Notes: a model not told the origin generated them from the sequence alone. Numbered from the stretch's first letter, positions 1-8,574 are shown. The stretch is DNA of 64,000 nt from an uncultured Thalassolituus sp. (GCA_913061435.1 CAJXUK010000008.1:1-64000); one strand, 5' to 3'. Program-made: numbers and translations.

Positions 1-54
1 GTGTTAGCTGTGTTAGCTGTGTTAGCTGTGTTAGCTGTGTTAGCTGTGTTAGCT
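1..54. repeat. 9-bp tandem repeat, six copies
   Basis: Six perfect head-to-tail copies of GTGTTAGCT occupy the left edge of the window, so the true array may extend further left. The unit is a multiple of three and reads Val-Leu-Ala in frame 1, so copy-number changes by slippage would alter length but not reading frame. Confidence 0.95.
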
Positions 55-72
55 GGCTGTATCAACTATTAA
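1..72 (+). CDS. Possible 3' end of a lipoprotein-like reading frame (partial)
   Basis: Frame 1 reads six Val-Leu-Ala units and then Gly-Cys-Ile-Asn-Tyr followed by TAA at 70-72. The junction Leu-Ala-Gly-Cys is a textbook lipobox, and the Val-Leu-Ala run would serve as the hydrophobic core of a signal peptide. The start lies outside the window. Only four residues would remain after signal peptidase II cleavage, which is too short for a normal lipoprotein. The frame may therefore be a broken gene, an entericidin-like peptide or chance. No function is assigned. Confidence 0.25.
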   Translation: MLAVLAVLAVLAVLAVLAGCINY

Positions 73-446
73 GCTTTTCTGCTTTGACTCAATGTACCAC
101 TACAATCCCTTCTTGTGGCGATGGAGTTCGTAAAATAGGGCTCTTTGTATTCCATAGGTTATGTTAATAACTGCTGCGCTTAGGCCTTTTAAGATTATTA
201 GGTAAGGATGTTGGCTATGGGTCAAAATAGTTGAAATATATCGTTATTCCTTTGAGTGTTTTTAATTTACGAGCCCAGTTGAAAACAACAGGATAGCGAT
301 GCTATTAATTTTCTCTAGCCTGTCAGAAATGATAATTCTTCCATGTGAGGGGTTAAAAAATATGGGTGATTCATAGGCACATATACCGTAGAATAAATGT
401 TTTGATGAATTGATAAGCGGCTAAATGAAATATTAATGAGGCAATT
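73..446. other. Gene-free stretch before the glycan cassette
   Basis: I see no convincing gene in these 374 bases. A possible sigma-70 promoter is TTGAAA at 279-284 and TATTAA at 303-308 with an 18-base spacer, which could serve the + strand cassette starting at 447. No JUMPstart/ops element of the kind found before many capsule operons was recognised. Confidence 0.4.
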
Positions 447-818
447 ATGAAAAGGCTTGTGTTTGATCTAGATAATACCCTTACCATTGAAGGAACTGGG
501 GATTATGAAAATGTTAAACCTCGTCTAGATATCGTTGAGCAACTAAAATCTTATAAGTTACAAGGATTCGAAATCATCATTAGTACAGCTCGTAATATGC
601 GTACTTACGAGTGCTCGGTTGGAAAAATTAATGCGAATACCTTACCGGTTATCATTGCATGGCTACAAAAGCATGAAATCCCTTATGATGAAATTCACGT
701 TGCTAAGCCGTGGTGTGGCAATGATGGATTTTATATCGATGATAAGGCAATAAGACCTTCAGAGTTTGCACGGCTAAGCTATGAAGAAATACAGCGGCTA
801 TTAGCCAAAGAGAAGTGA
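447..818 (+). CDS. HAD-superfamily phosphatase, surface-glycan type
   Basis: A short 123-residue HAD protein without a cap domain, probably a cytoplasmic small-molecule phosphatase. Motif I is DLDNT at 7-11 (nucleophile Asp7, general acid Asp9), motif II is the Ser/Thr at 46-47 in STAR, motif III is Lys87, and the metal-binding acids are Asp98-Asp99. Small HADs of this kind are common in capsule and LPS loci, where they dephosphorylate sugar or polyol phosphates; the substrate here is unknown. The ATG follows a GAGG ribosome site. The gene lies three bases before the next gene, so the two are almost certainly cotranscribed. Confidence 0.75.
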   Translation: MKRLVFDLDNTLTIEGTGDYENVKPRLDIVEQLKSYKLQGFEIIISTARNMRTYECSVGKINANTLPVIIAWLQKHEIPYDEIHVAKPWCGNDGFYIDDKAIRPSEFARLSYEEIQRLLAKEK

Positions 819-821
819 TTT

Positions 822-2408
822 ATGATATTAATTACTTCTGCTCAGTACGTAGGTGAAGAGTTTATTTCCGAGTTTGGAAGAATACCCCCAAGCTTTTTAC
901 CTGTGGGCAATAAACGCTTATACGAGCATCAGGCAAAGATTTTTTCAGATCTGAATGAATCTGTCTATATATCTTTACCGGAAGGCTTTGAGATACCCCA
1001 TCAAGACAGTGTCCGCTTTGCTGCATTAAATTTAAAGCCCATATTTATACCGATAAATAAGTCTTTAGGCGAGTCAGTAGCATTCGCATTAATTACAACC
1101 CTTGGAGATTACGGTGAGGTTCACTTGTTGCACGGGGATACTCTATTTGATGCAATTCCAAGTGAAGGAAGCAATTTTTTCGCAGTCGGTAGCAGTGGTG
1201 AAAATTATAATTGGGCCACCTTCTCCTTAGATTCAAATGGTAAAACCCTATTTCACTCAGTGCAGGATGATAGTACTGCTTTGGACATTGTCAGCGGTTA
1301 TTTTACATTTGATCAGCCATTAGCTTTATTAAAGTACTTAAGTAACTGTAATGGAGATTTTTTGGCAGCATTAAATCAATACTCTAGAACGTTTAACTTA
1401 AAACCTTGGGTAGCAAATACTTGGTTGGATTTTGGGCATATGAATACCTATCATAGATCGAAATCTACGGTGACTACTCAGCGTGCTTTTAACGAAATGA
1501 AAATATCACCTAGGGTCGTGAGTAAATCTAGTGTGAATGATTTCAAAATGAGTAGCGAAAGTAGTTGGTTCGAAAGTATTCCTCCGGAGCTGAAAATTTA
1601 TACCCCTCACTACCTAAAACATACATCGAATGGTGAGAATTCAGGATACGATATAGAGTATCTATACTTGCCTGTTCTGAATGAATTATTTGTTTTTGGC
1701 GACCTACCTTTCCGGACATGGAAAACAATTCTCAATGCATGTGAAGAGTTTATGTTGGTCGCGGCATCTCATAAGCCTGAAATCGAGCCAAATATAGCTT
1801 CTTTATATGATGAGAAACTGTGGAAAAGGCTTTCATTGTATTGCAATGACCAGAAGTTAGATATTCATCGGACATGGGTACTGAATGGGCAGCAGGCGCC
1901 ATCATTAGAAGAGATATCAAAGAACTGTTTATCGATAATTAATCAATCTAGCTCTAAGATATCGGTAGTACATGGTGATTTTTGTTTTAGTAATATTTTA
2001 TATGATTTTAGGTTACAAGCGGTTCGCTGCATTGATCCACGAGGTCATGTTGAGGATGAGATTACTATGTACGGTGATGCTCGTTATGATCTTGCTAAAT
2101 TATGTCATTCAATTATCGGCGGCTATGATCATATTATTGCAGGCAACTTCTCTTGGCAGAGTAATTCTACCTATGATATTAACTTCGAGTTATTCTCGGA
2201 TCCTGTAGCAGAAAAAATTGAACAATACTTATTGGAAAGAGGGTTTGCAGGCCTTGATCTAATTAAAGATGGTATTTATGCCATTATGATTACATTGTTT
2301 TTGTCTATGCTTCCTCTTCATAATGATAAACCACATAGGCAGAAAGCCTTTCTAGCAAACGCATTACGCTTACACCTAAAATTAAACGAGATTAAACAAT
2401 GTTCGTAA
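822..2408 (+). CDS. Nucleotidyltransferase-like / APH-family kinase fusion
   Basis: A 528-residue two-domain protein. The N-terminal half (about 1-220) resembles sugar-nucleotidyltransferase folds of capsule loci, but the usual glycine-rich G-x-G-x-R-K loop is replaced by a segment around FGRIPPSFLPVGN, so this half may bind rather than catalyse. The C-terminal half (about 280-520) looks like an aminoglycoside/choline kinase: the catalytic loop HGDFCFSN sits near residue 384, followed by IDPRG near 404. A kinase joined to a transferase-like domain suggests phosphorylation of a small alcohol or sugar before nucleotide activation. The last 10 bases overlap the next gene, implying translational coupling. 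Substrate unknown. Confidence 0.6.
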   Translation: MILITSAQYVGEEFISEFGRIPPSFLPVGNKRLYEHQAKIFSDLNESVYISLPEGFEIPHQDSVRFAALNLKPIFIPINKSLGESVAFALITTLGDYGEVHLLHGDTLFDAIPSEGSNFFAVGSSGENYNWATFSLDSNGKTLFHSVQDDSTALDIVSGYFTFDQPLALLKYLSNCNGDFLAALNQYSRTFNLKPWVANTWLDFGHMNTYHRSKSTVTTQRAFNEMKISPRVVSKSSVNDFKMSSESSWFESIPPELKIYTPHYLKHTSNGENSGYDIEYLYLPVLNELFVFGDLPFRTWKTILNACEEFMLVAASHKPEIEPNIASLYDEKLWKRLSLYCNDQKLDIHRTWVLNGQQAPSLEEISKNCLSIINQSSSKISVVHGDFCFSNILYDFRLQAVRCIDPRGHVEDEITMYGDARYDLAKLCHSIIGGYDHIIAGNFSWQSNSTYDINFELFSDPVAEKIEQYLLERGFAGLDLIKDGIYAIMITLFLSMLPLHNDKPHRQKAFLANALRLHLKLNEIKQCS

Positions 2409-3139
2409 TTCCAATGGCTGGGATGAGTAGTCGCTTCACGAAAGCCGGTTATACAAAACCAAAATATATGCTGGACCTTAAAGGCTCACCATTATTCGAT
2501 TATTGTATTACGAGCTTTAAAGCTTATTTTAAAACAGATGCCTTCCTTTTTATTGCGCGATCTGAAGCTGAAACTGAAGCATTTATAAGGCAGCGTTGTG
2601 CAGAGCTAGGGATTGAAAAATTTGAAATTATTATCCTGGACTCCCCGACTCAAGGGCAGGCTGAAACGGTTGCGTTAGGTTTGAATCAAGCGACGATAGG
2701 CGACGATTCCGGAATTACAATATTTAATATTGATACTATTCGTAAAAATTATCAGCACCCTGTCGATATTATCGCGGAAAGTTCGGGGTTTTTAGAGGTG
2801 TTTTCAGGTGAAGGAGATAATTGGTCCTTCGCGGCATTAGAACATGAAGAGTCTAACCGTGTAGTAAGAACTACAGAGAAAGACCCAATATCACAATGGT
2901 GTTCTACGGGATTATATTACTTTTCATCTAAACAGGCATACTTGGACTTATTCAGAATATACAGTGAAACAGAAGCAAGTCGTTGCGGTGGTGGCGAATA
3001 TTATATTGCTCCAATGTACAACCTGCTAATAGCTAATGAACAGGTCGTCAACGTGAATAAAATTACAGCGTCCGAGGTTTTATTCAGCGGTATCCCGAGT
3101 GAATATGAAGCGCTAAAGTCTCAATCAATTTCATTATAA
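2399..3139 (+). CDS. Sugar/alcohol-phosphate nucleotidyltransferase
   Basis: A 246-residue protein with an intact nucleotidyltransferase signature: PMAG at 5-8, the SSRF loop at 10-13, KPK at 20-22, and an acidic Asp112 in FNIDT at the position expected to bind metal-nucleotide. It probably activates a phosphorylated precursor as an NDP or CDP derivative for transfer to a surface polymer. Its start overlaps the kinase-fusion stop, so the three genes 447-3139 form one unit of phosphatase, kinase and nucleotidyltransferase. The arrangement recalls LicA/LicC-type kinase plus cytidylyltransferase pairs, but the substrate cannot be read from sequence. It converges with the next gene and overlaps it by 19 bases. 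Confidence 0.65.
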   Translation: MFVIPMAGMSSRFTKAGYTKPKYMLDLKGSPLFDYCITSFKAYFKTDAFLFIARSEAETEAFIRQRCAELGIEKFEIIILDSPTQGQAETVALGLNQATIGDDSGITIFNIDTIRKNYQHPVDIIAESSGFLEVFSGEGDNWSFAALEHEESNRVVRTTEKDPISQWCSTGLYYFSSKQAYLDLFRIYSETEASRCGGGEYYIAPMYNLLIANEQVVNVNKITASEVLFSGIPSEYEALKSQSISL

Positions 3140-4152
3140 AGCTCAGGAAACTTATTTTTAATATAGTCGCTAACGACTTTATTCCTTATTTTGCTTACTG
3201 AATGGCTTCTTAGGGGGATCTTGTGTCCCTCTAATCCAATGAATTCATTACGGAGTAATCTAAGCCCAAAATCTAACTGCTTGACATCGATTTTTCTATC
3301 ATCAACTAAGTATTTCTTAATGATAACTTCAGGAAAGAAACGCTTGTCTCCTGCATATTGCTTAAACGAATGTGGTAACCAGTCATAAAGAGTGAAGTAT
3401 TCTTTCATTACATCTGGTTGACCTATTGCAAACTGATCACCGTAGCCACCATAACCGTCATAGTTAGGGTCGATAATTATTTCGTTCGATGTAGGCAAAT
3501 CATCTAGCTGAGATAACTTACCTAAAAAGAAATTGTCGTAGCGGCAACGGCATATAAGGTCGAAGTCATTCGGGTGAAATCCATGGCTTTCAATGCTTTC
3601 ATATGCTCTCTTTACTCCGTACCACATAGGGAAAATATTAGGGCTTAGGAATGGTGTTTTTAAATCTTGACCGAAGTCTTTAAAGCCAAAAGCTTTAATA
3701 GAAGAGTGCTCAAGAGTTGAGAAATCGGGTCTCTCTTCGATGAGAGTAAATACGTTATTTAAGTCTGCTATGTGCTCTTGTTTAAAGTCAGATTGCCAGC
3801 CATGACAGAAGAAAGTGACTTCGTATCCAGCTAAGAACCGTTTTAGTTGTGGAATGCAGTGAGAGAAACTACGGGTATCCCCGCTTAAACATATCGCTAT
3901 TTTTCTAAGGATAGTCGGCTTGAGATCACTACCTTGAGAGAACGCAGATATTTGGCGCTGGAATTCGTTAGAGTATTCTAAGTATGAATATTTACTTGAA
4001 AATCGAATGACCCCCAGTATATTTAGGGCTTCATGCATCTGCTGATTACTTAAGGGATAGCGTACAAATGCTAGAAGTGAAAAAAGTTTTTCTAATAACT
4101 CAGGTCTACTCTTCTTTTTTAGCTTGTTAATTACAGAATCAAGCATTGTCAT
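3121..4152 (-). CDS. Putative glycosyltransferase-like protein of the glycan operon
   Basis: A 343-residue protein I do not recognise confidently. A segment starting near residue 85 (ICLSGDTRSF) and an acidic RCRYDNFF stretch resemble the nucleotide-sugar binding parts of GT-A enzymes in polysaccharide loci. The N-terminal about 60 residues carry LGVIRFSSK at 46-54, which recurs at the C-terminus of the GT2 gene two places upstream in this operon. It is the last gene of the - strand operon, and its start lies 14 bases inside the preceding O-antigen-ligase-like gene. No signal peptide or membrane segment is seen. Confidence 0.5.
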   Translation of the reverse strand: MTMLDSVINKLKKKSRPELLEKLFSLLAFVRYPLSNQQMHEALNILGVIRFSSKYSYLEYSNEFQRQISAFSQGSDLKPTILRKIAICLSGDTRSFSHCIPQLKRFLAGYEVTFFCHGWQSDFKQEHIADLNNVFTLIEERPDFSTLEHSSIKAFGFKDFGQDLKTPFLSPNIFPMWYGVKRAYESIESHGFHPNDFDLICRCRYDNFFLGKLSQLDDLPTSNEIIIDPNYDGYGGYGDQFAIGQPDVMKEYFTLYDWLPHSFKQYAGDKRFFPEVIIKKYLVDDRKIDVKQLDFGLRLLRNEFIGLEGHKIPLRSHSVSKIRNKVVSDYIKNKFPELYNEID

Positions 4153-5356
4153 CTTCCTTCAAGCCAGTGTAGATAATTAATGCAGAAGCGATACAGAAGT
4201 AAATAATCGTCAGTTTTGTTGAGAAAAATATTTCGGAGAGTGAGAATATTAAAAATTGACTGATCAAGAGATACCCCGCAAGTTTATAAGGGCTTCCTTT
4301 GGAAAATCGATGAAATATATAAAGCATAGCTAAGATGATACTGCTTAATATTAGCAATCCTACTAGGCCACTAGTTACTAGAGTACTTAGGTATTCATTA
4401 TGGGGTTGCTTGAAACCAGCTGCCCATTCTTTGACTCGCCCTTGCTCAACTAGTTCTTTAGTATTTATCCGATAAGAATCGAAGCCGCCACCTAGGATTG
4501 GTTTTTCTTGAAATATTATGAACGCCGCTTGCCACATATCTAAGCGTGCTTGGGTTGAACTGCCTAACTTAATCTGTTCAGTAAAAATATTTGAATTCTG
4601 AAAGGTATACGAAATTCGATCTTTGATTGAATCAATACTAAATGCCGCTACGACTAAAATGGCAATAGCGAATGCTGCCTGTAGCTTATTTATTGATCGA
4701 AAGGATAGTAATAAAATAAATGAAATTGGAATACTTATCCAACCGCCCCGTGTTTGCGACCAAGCGGAAGCAATTATTCCACAGCATAAAGCTACATAAC
4801 CTAGATAGTTCGCCCACTTATTTTCAGGGAGTGATGACCTCAAAGCAAAAGCAATCATTCCCGAGCACAGAGCAATATCACCCCAGAAAATGGGATGCCC
4901 TGATGAAAAGCCTCGTTGATAGCCGTTCACATAGTCTCTAATGACAGGAGATAAGCTAAAAATTGCCGCTAATGAAAATATGATAAAGACCCATTGTTTA
5001 CTCGGTTTAGATTTCCAAATTAGAATGCTGGCAATAGGAAATAAAAGCCAAAAGAACAAGGCTCTGTAGGATGAAAGCGATAGCTTATTAAATTCATGTT
5101 GCGTTAGTACTAAGAAGTTATAAATTGTGAACAAAAAGATTAACGAAAATGTAACGATCAGAATATTATGCTTATTTATTTCAGTATCTTTAATAAAAAA
5201 TAGGCAAAAAGGTGCAAATAATAAAAGAAGAGTTGCAGCCGATTGACTGGAACTCTGATTCGTATGAAGTAGCCAGAATGATAAAGTGATACACGTAGTG
5301 ATGAAAATGTTCAGAGCAGGCATATTCTTAATATTAGGCATTGTCAGGTTATTCAT
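4139..5356 (-). CDS. O-antigen ligase / Wzy-like membrane protein
   Basis: A 405-residue multi-spanning protein with about ten hydrophobic segments and one longer soluble loop containing GGFDSYR and PHNEYLSTLVTSGLVGL. The latter matches the H-N-x-x-L periplasmic-loop motif of the Wzy_C/O-antigen ligase family. Members either join O-antigen to lipid A core (WaaL) or polymerise repeat units (Wzy); sequence alone does not decide which. The start codon overlaps the previous gene's stop as TAATG, and the downstream gene begins inside this one, so it is translated as part of the operon. Inner membrane. Confidence 0.75.
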   Translation of the reverse strand: MNNLTMPNIKNMPALNIFITTCITLSFWLLHTNQSSSQSAATLLLLFAPFCLFFIKDTEINKHNILIVTFSLIFLFTIYNFLVLTQHEFNKLSLSSYRALFFWLLFPIASILIWKSKPSKQWVFIIFSLAAIFSLSPVIRDYVNGYQRGFSSGHPIFWGDIALCSGMIAFALRSSLPENKWANYLGYVALCCGIIASAWSQTRGGWISIPISFILLLSFRSINKLQAAFAIAILVVAAFSIDSIKDRISYTFQNSNIFTEQIKLGSSTQARLDMWQAAFIIFQEKPILGGGFDSYRINTKELVEQGRVKEWAAGFKQPHNEYLSTLVTSGLVGLLILSSIILAMLYIFHRFSKGSPYKLAGYLLISQFLIFSLSEIFFSTKLTIIYFCIASALIIYTGLKEDDNA

Positions 5357-6255
5357 TATGCTTGGCCCAACTTACTCGAAAATTCAATGACACCTAACTT
5401 CTTTAGTACTTCAATCTCATTATTGGCTAGAATAAACCGCTTAAATTCTTCTTCCAAACCGCCTTCGTCTAAAATACGAACCCAGCGGCGATAGTGATCC
5501 CCCATACGAGCGTTAGTTGCTTCTAATAGACGCTTACGGTTTTCAATGTTTGCTTTGAATTGCTCGTAGTTGCGAATAGGGTAGTGATAAACCGTAATGC
5601 CAGCTTCGTCACGCTTATTAACTAAGCGCCAGCCATGCTTTGCTCTGTGGTTGCCACCTTTGAGTGCAATCAAGCCATAAGGATTTATGATGGTTTTAGG
5701 GCTGATTTTTATCAGCAGCATAGCAACAGCGGTATCGTTTATTTGGGAATTTGAATCATAAAAGATCGGGTTCTTTACTACTAAATTGGTGTCTAGGTAG
5801 TGATAATCCGACATTAAAGCGTCTTCAGATAGGGCCATGTTATGACGCTTAACCGTGACAACAGATTCATTTAACCTTAAATGCTCTTTTAGTGATTCAC
5901 CTGTATTACTTCTCCAGAATTCATCTGCATCGTTGCTAATGACGAGATCGGCATGCATCTTATCTCGAGCATAAAAAGCCAGCTGAGTCATCCACTTGGC
6001 TTGCTGGTAATTTTGTTCAGGCTGATCAATAACTTGCAAATCGAATTCAGCTTTTAAACTTTCTAGCAGCTCACGCGTGCCATCAGTTGAGCCGTTATCC
6101 ATAATTGCAAAGCAATCAACCCCCTGTTTTGCATGGAAGCGAATGTTATCTTCAATAATATCAATTTCGTCTTTGACCAATAGCGTCATGGCTAAACGGA
6201 TTGGCCCTTTATACGACAGGCGTCGCCACCAGTAATGTAATGTCTTATGTAGCAT
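5356..6255 (-). CDS. Family 2 glycosyltransferase
   Basis: A 299-residue GT-A glycosyltransferase of the GT2 type. An N-terminal nucleotide-binding strand (MTLLVKDEIDII near 23-34) is followed by DNGSTDGT near 52-59, and SNDADEFW near 107-114 supplies the DxD-type metal-binding acids. It should transfer a sugar from a nucleotide donor at the cytoplasmic face of the membrane during glycan assembly. The C-terminus ends in LGVIEFSSK (287-295), shared with the glycosyltransferase-like protein at 3121-4152. It lies 28 bases after the polysialyltransferase-like gene and overlaps the ligase gene by one base. Acceptor and donor unknown. Confidence 0.8.
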   Translation of the reverse strand: MLHKTLHYWWRRLSYKGPIRLAMTLLVKDEIDIIEDNIRFHAKQGVDCFAIMDNGSTDGTRELLESLKAEFDLQVIDQPEQNYQQAKWMTQLAFYARDKMHADLVISNDADEFWRSNTGESLKEHLRLNESVVTVKRHNMALSEDALMSDYHYLDTNLVVKNPIFYDSNSQINDTAVAMLLIKISPKTIINPYGLIALKGGNHRAKHGWRLVNKRDEAGITVYHYPIRNYEQFKANIENRKRLLEATNARMGDHYRRWVRILDEGGLEEEFKRFILANNEIEVLKKLGVIEFSSKLGQA

Positions 6256-6283
6256 TTAAAATCTCAAAATTATTTATAGCTAA

Positions 6284-7324
6284 TTAATCTGTCTCGGCTT
6301 GAATATTAAGAAGGTCGAGTAACTTTAGCCATGGAATCGATGTATTGGCTGTGACAAAAGCGGTGACTGTAAGCTCAGGTCTTAACCATTTGGCAGTCAA
6401 CAACGCAGTAGAAACATCACCTGCAATCTGACAGGTAGGCTGAATTAACGGGAGTAAAACTTCCATTGGTATTCCAGCAGGCACTTGTTCAGCTCTGTCA
6501 GGAATCAACCATACCTCCTTATCACCTGCTGAATTGGAAATAGCGGTCCTTGGGTGATGCTTAAAGCTAATTTTAGCACCTCTATTTGATAACCAATAGC
6601 TCAATTTTCTTTTTGTATGATCTGTAGCAACTGACTCATGAGGAAGCATTATCAAAGCATCAATGTTTTGAAGCTGAGCTTTTGGGTAATCGAATAGTTC
6701 CAAGCAGCGTTCTGCCAATCGCTTGAACTCATTACGGTTAAGATTTTCTGGTAATGAAAGGCAGTGTTTTTCTTTTAAAGCCTCGATTGCAGACTCTGGG
6801 AATGCCAGAATCGCTTGGCTAATCCAGCTCGAAGCTCCGATAGTGGAGGGCTGCTGCCACCAAAGGCCGTAGCTCAGTTTTTTAACCAAATTGTCCAGTA
6901 TCTTGTCTTTTAACCAGTGGGTCTTACGGCCTATGTAGCTATAAGTACCATCATCTAGATACACTCCAATACTTGCCTCATGTGTTTTACGAGAATGGTT
7001 CATGGCAAATTGAAATTCGATTCGTCTATCATTACCCGTGTATATCTTGTCTGGCTTAATTTGATCGATAAGCTGAGCTATTTTCTCGAAGGCTAATTTC
7101 CGTTTCTTATGCTTGCCCTTTCCTTTAGTTTGCTGAGAAAGTAGTAATGTTTTTTTAAAGGGCGATTCTTGCCATGTGTTCAATGCCGATACAAAAGGGC
7201 GTTCTATTTCTGGCTGGTCGATGAGTCCTAAATAAGCTGTATCTTCTGCGGGTAAGTCAAAAGCAACCATAGCTGAAGTCAGCATGTTAAAAGGGGTTGA
7301 GGCTAGAAAAAGGTGAGTCGCCAT
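6284..7324 (-). CDS. Polysialyltransferase-like / GT52-like glycosyltransferase
   Basis: A 346-residue protein whose N-terminus (HLFLASTPFNMLTSAMVA) and later blocks (YTGNDRRIEFQF, YLDDGTYSYIG near 121-131, PHESV, FKHHPRT near 258) follow the layout of the alpha-2,8-polysialyltransferase/GT52 group found in LPS and capsule loci. These are GT-B enzymes that often use CMP-activated acidic sugars; use of sialic acid here is not demonstrated, and no nonulosonate synthesis genes are in the window. Its ATG overlaps the upstream stop (TAATG), so translation is coupled to the Kdo-transferase-like gene. Confidence 0.6.
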   Translation of the reverse strand: MATHLFLASTPFNMLTSAMVAFDLPAEDTAYLGLIDQPEIERPFVSALNTWQESPFKKTLLLSQQTKGKGKHKKRKLAFEKIAQLIDQIKPDKIYTGNDRRIEFQFAMNHSRKTHEASIGVYLDDGTYSYIGRKTHWLKDKILDNLVKKLSYGLWWQQPSTIGASSWISQAILAFPESAIEALKEKHCLSLPENLNRNEFKRLAERCLELFDYPKAQLQNIDALIMLPHESVATDHTKRKLSYWLSNRGAKISFKHHPRTAISNSAGDKEVWLIPDRAEQVPAGIPMEVLLPLIQPTCQIAGDVSTALLTAKWLRPELTVTAFVTANTSIPWLKLLDLLNIQAETD

Positions 7325-8523
7325 TAATTAGTACCCTTGGATGAATCAGTCGTATCTATTAAATAAACTAACTTTGCTGCACAAGCTTTCAAATGCTTAT
7401 TCGATGATTCTTGCCAGTGCCCAGTAACTTGATAATCAGAGGCTAAATAATTGAAAAATGCCGTGCGTAAATTCTGGTTGCTCTCCCAGCTGCCTACATC
7501 TTTGAGGCACTTGGCCAGAGACGAGGGATCCTTTGCTGATAAGCATAACCCTGGTAGCTGATAGAAAGCCTGGCCTAGGGTGATGAGCTTTTTATTCAAC
7601 AATAACGATTCAATGCCAACGGTTGAGTTGATCGTTGCGACAGCCGCCGAATGCTGTATCAGAATCGGGGTTGGTGTTTGAGTATCAAAATGTAATTTAT
7701 CATGATGTTTATATTGCTCAATTAAAGCATCATATTTTTGATCACAAGCAGGATGAGGCTTGAAAACAATATTTGGCATATCAGTACCCAGTTTTTCATT
7801 CATCAGATCGAACTGATGCACCAAATCCATCATATCTTTAATCCAAGGGGAAAAGAGTATAATTTGGCTATCAGTACTCACTTGAAAAGGGACAAATATG
7901 TAGTTTTCCGGCAATGATGAGGGCTTATCTGAAAACTGATCTTTTAGTGGTTTTGCCAGTTGTTCGATTAACTCAAACTGAAAAGTTTTTGGATCTAACT
8001 GATTAAAAAAATCTGTAGATCTAGGTACTGAATTGCGGAAGTTAATGCCTTTTCTATCCAGAGTCGTCATACCAGGTAGCAAACCATTTTCCATATAAAA
8101 ACAATTAATACCTTGGGCTTCAGCTGCGGCGATAGCAATACACTGGCGGAATTTCAGTCCATTCCATATCACCATGTGCTGAGCATTACTTTGCTTGATC
8201 GCGGAGAAATAGATAGCAAATAAAATATGGGCTTCGAATGATTTTAGGACGCGAAAGATGGGCCAATAGCTTGTGGCACGTAAGCGTCCTTTACGGCTAT
8301 TCTGTTTTTCACGAACATGGTCATTGATGATGTTGTTGAGGTCGACTTTAAAGGCTGGGATTAAGCAATAGACCCAAACGAAATTTTTCCAAAGAGATTT
8401 ATGCCATAAAACAGAAGCCCTGTGTTGTGAGTCTTGCTGGTTTAGCGACGGTGTCAGTTGTTGCGCTAGCTTACTGAAATATTCTTTATGTAGCTGGCGT
8501 GCGGCGAAAAATACAATATTCAT
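7324..8523 (-). CDS. Capsule/LPS polysaccharide biosynthesis protein, Kdo-transferase-like
   Basis: A 399-residue GT-B-like protein. The block YMENGLLPGMTTLDRKGIN near residues 143-161 with NSVPR just after is typical of Capsule_synth proteins related to KpsS/KpsC and WbbB-type Kdo transferases; VFKPHPACD near 253 and the later ATINSTVGIE motif complete the fold. The expected role is transfer of Kdo or another sugar during assembly of a surface polymer. It is the first gene of the five-gene - strand operon. The ATG has a strong GGGGA ribosome site, and a small CCCT/AGGG hairpin at 8530-8539 partly covers that site. Confidence 0.65.
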   Translation of the reverse strand: MNIVFFAARQLHKEYFSKLAQQLTPSLNQQDSQHRASVLWHKSLWKNFVWVYCLIPAFKVDLNNIINDHVREKQNSRKGRLRATSYWPIFRVLKSFEAHILFAIYFSAIKQSNAQHMVIWNGLKFRQCIAIAAAEAQGINCFYMENGLLPGMTTLDRKGINFRNSVPRSTDFFNQLDPKTFQFELIEQLAKPLKDQFSDKPSSLPENYIFVPFQVSTDSQIILFSPWIKDMMDLVHQFDLMNEKLGTDMPNIVFKPHPACDQKYDALIEQYKHHDKLHFDTQTPTPILIQHSAAVATINSTVGIESLLLNKKLITLGQAFYQLPGLCLSAKDPSSLAKCLKDVGSWESNQNLRTAFFNYLASDYQVTGHWQESSNKHLKACAAKLVYLIDTTDSSKGTN

Positions 8524-8545
8524 GGAGTCCCCTAAATAGGGCTCT

Positions 8546-8574
8546 ATTATTCACTTCTGCCAGCTAAGATTCAA
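8546..8574 (-). promoter_or_regulatory. Predicted sigma-70 promoter of the glycan operon
   Basis: Read on the - strand, TTGAAT (8569-8574) and AATAAT (8546-8551) are separated by exactly 17 bases and lie 23 bases before the first glycan gene. No metF terminator is seen between metF and this site, so some read-through from metF is also possible. Confidence 0.4.

Noticed and set aside
1..54. CRISPR or phage-like repeat array
   Set aside because: The unit is 9 bp with no spacers; it is a simple tandem repeat.
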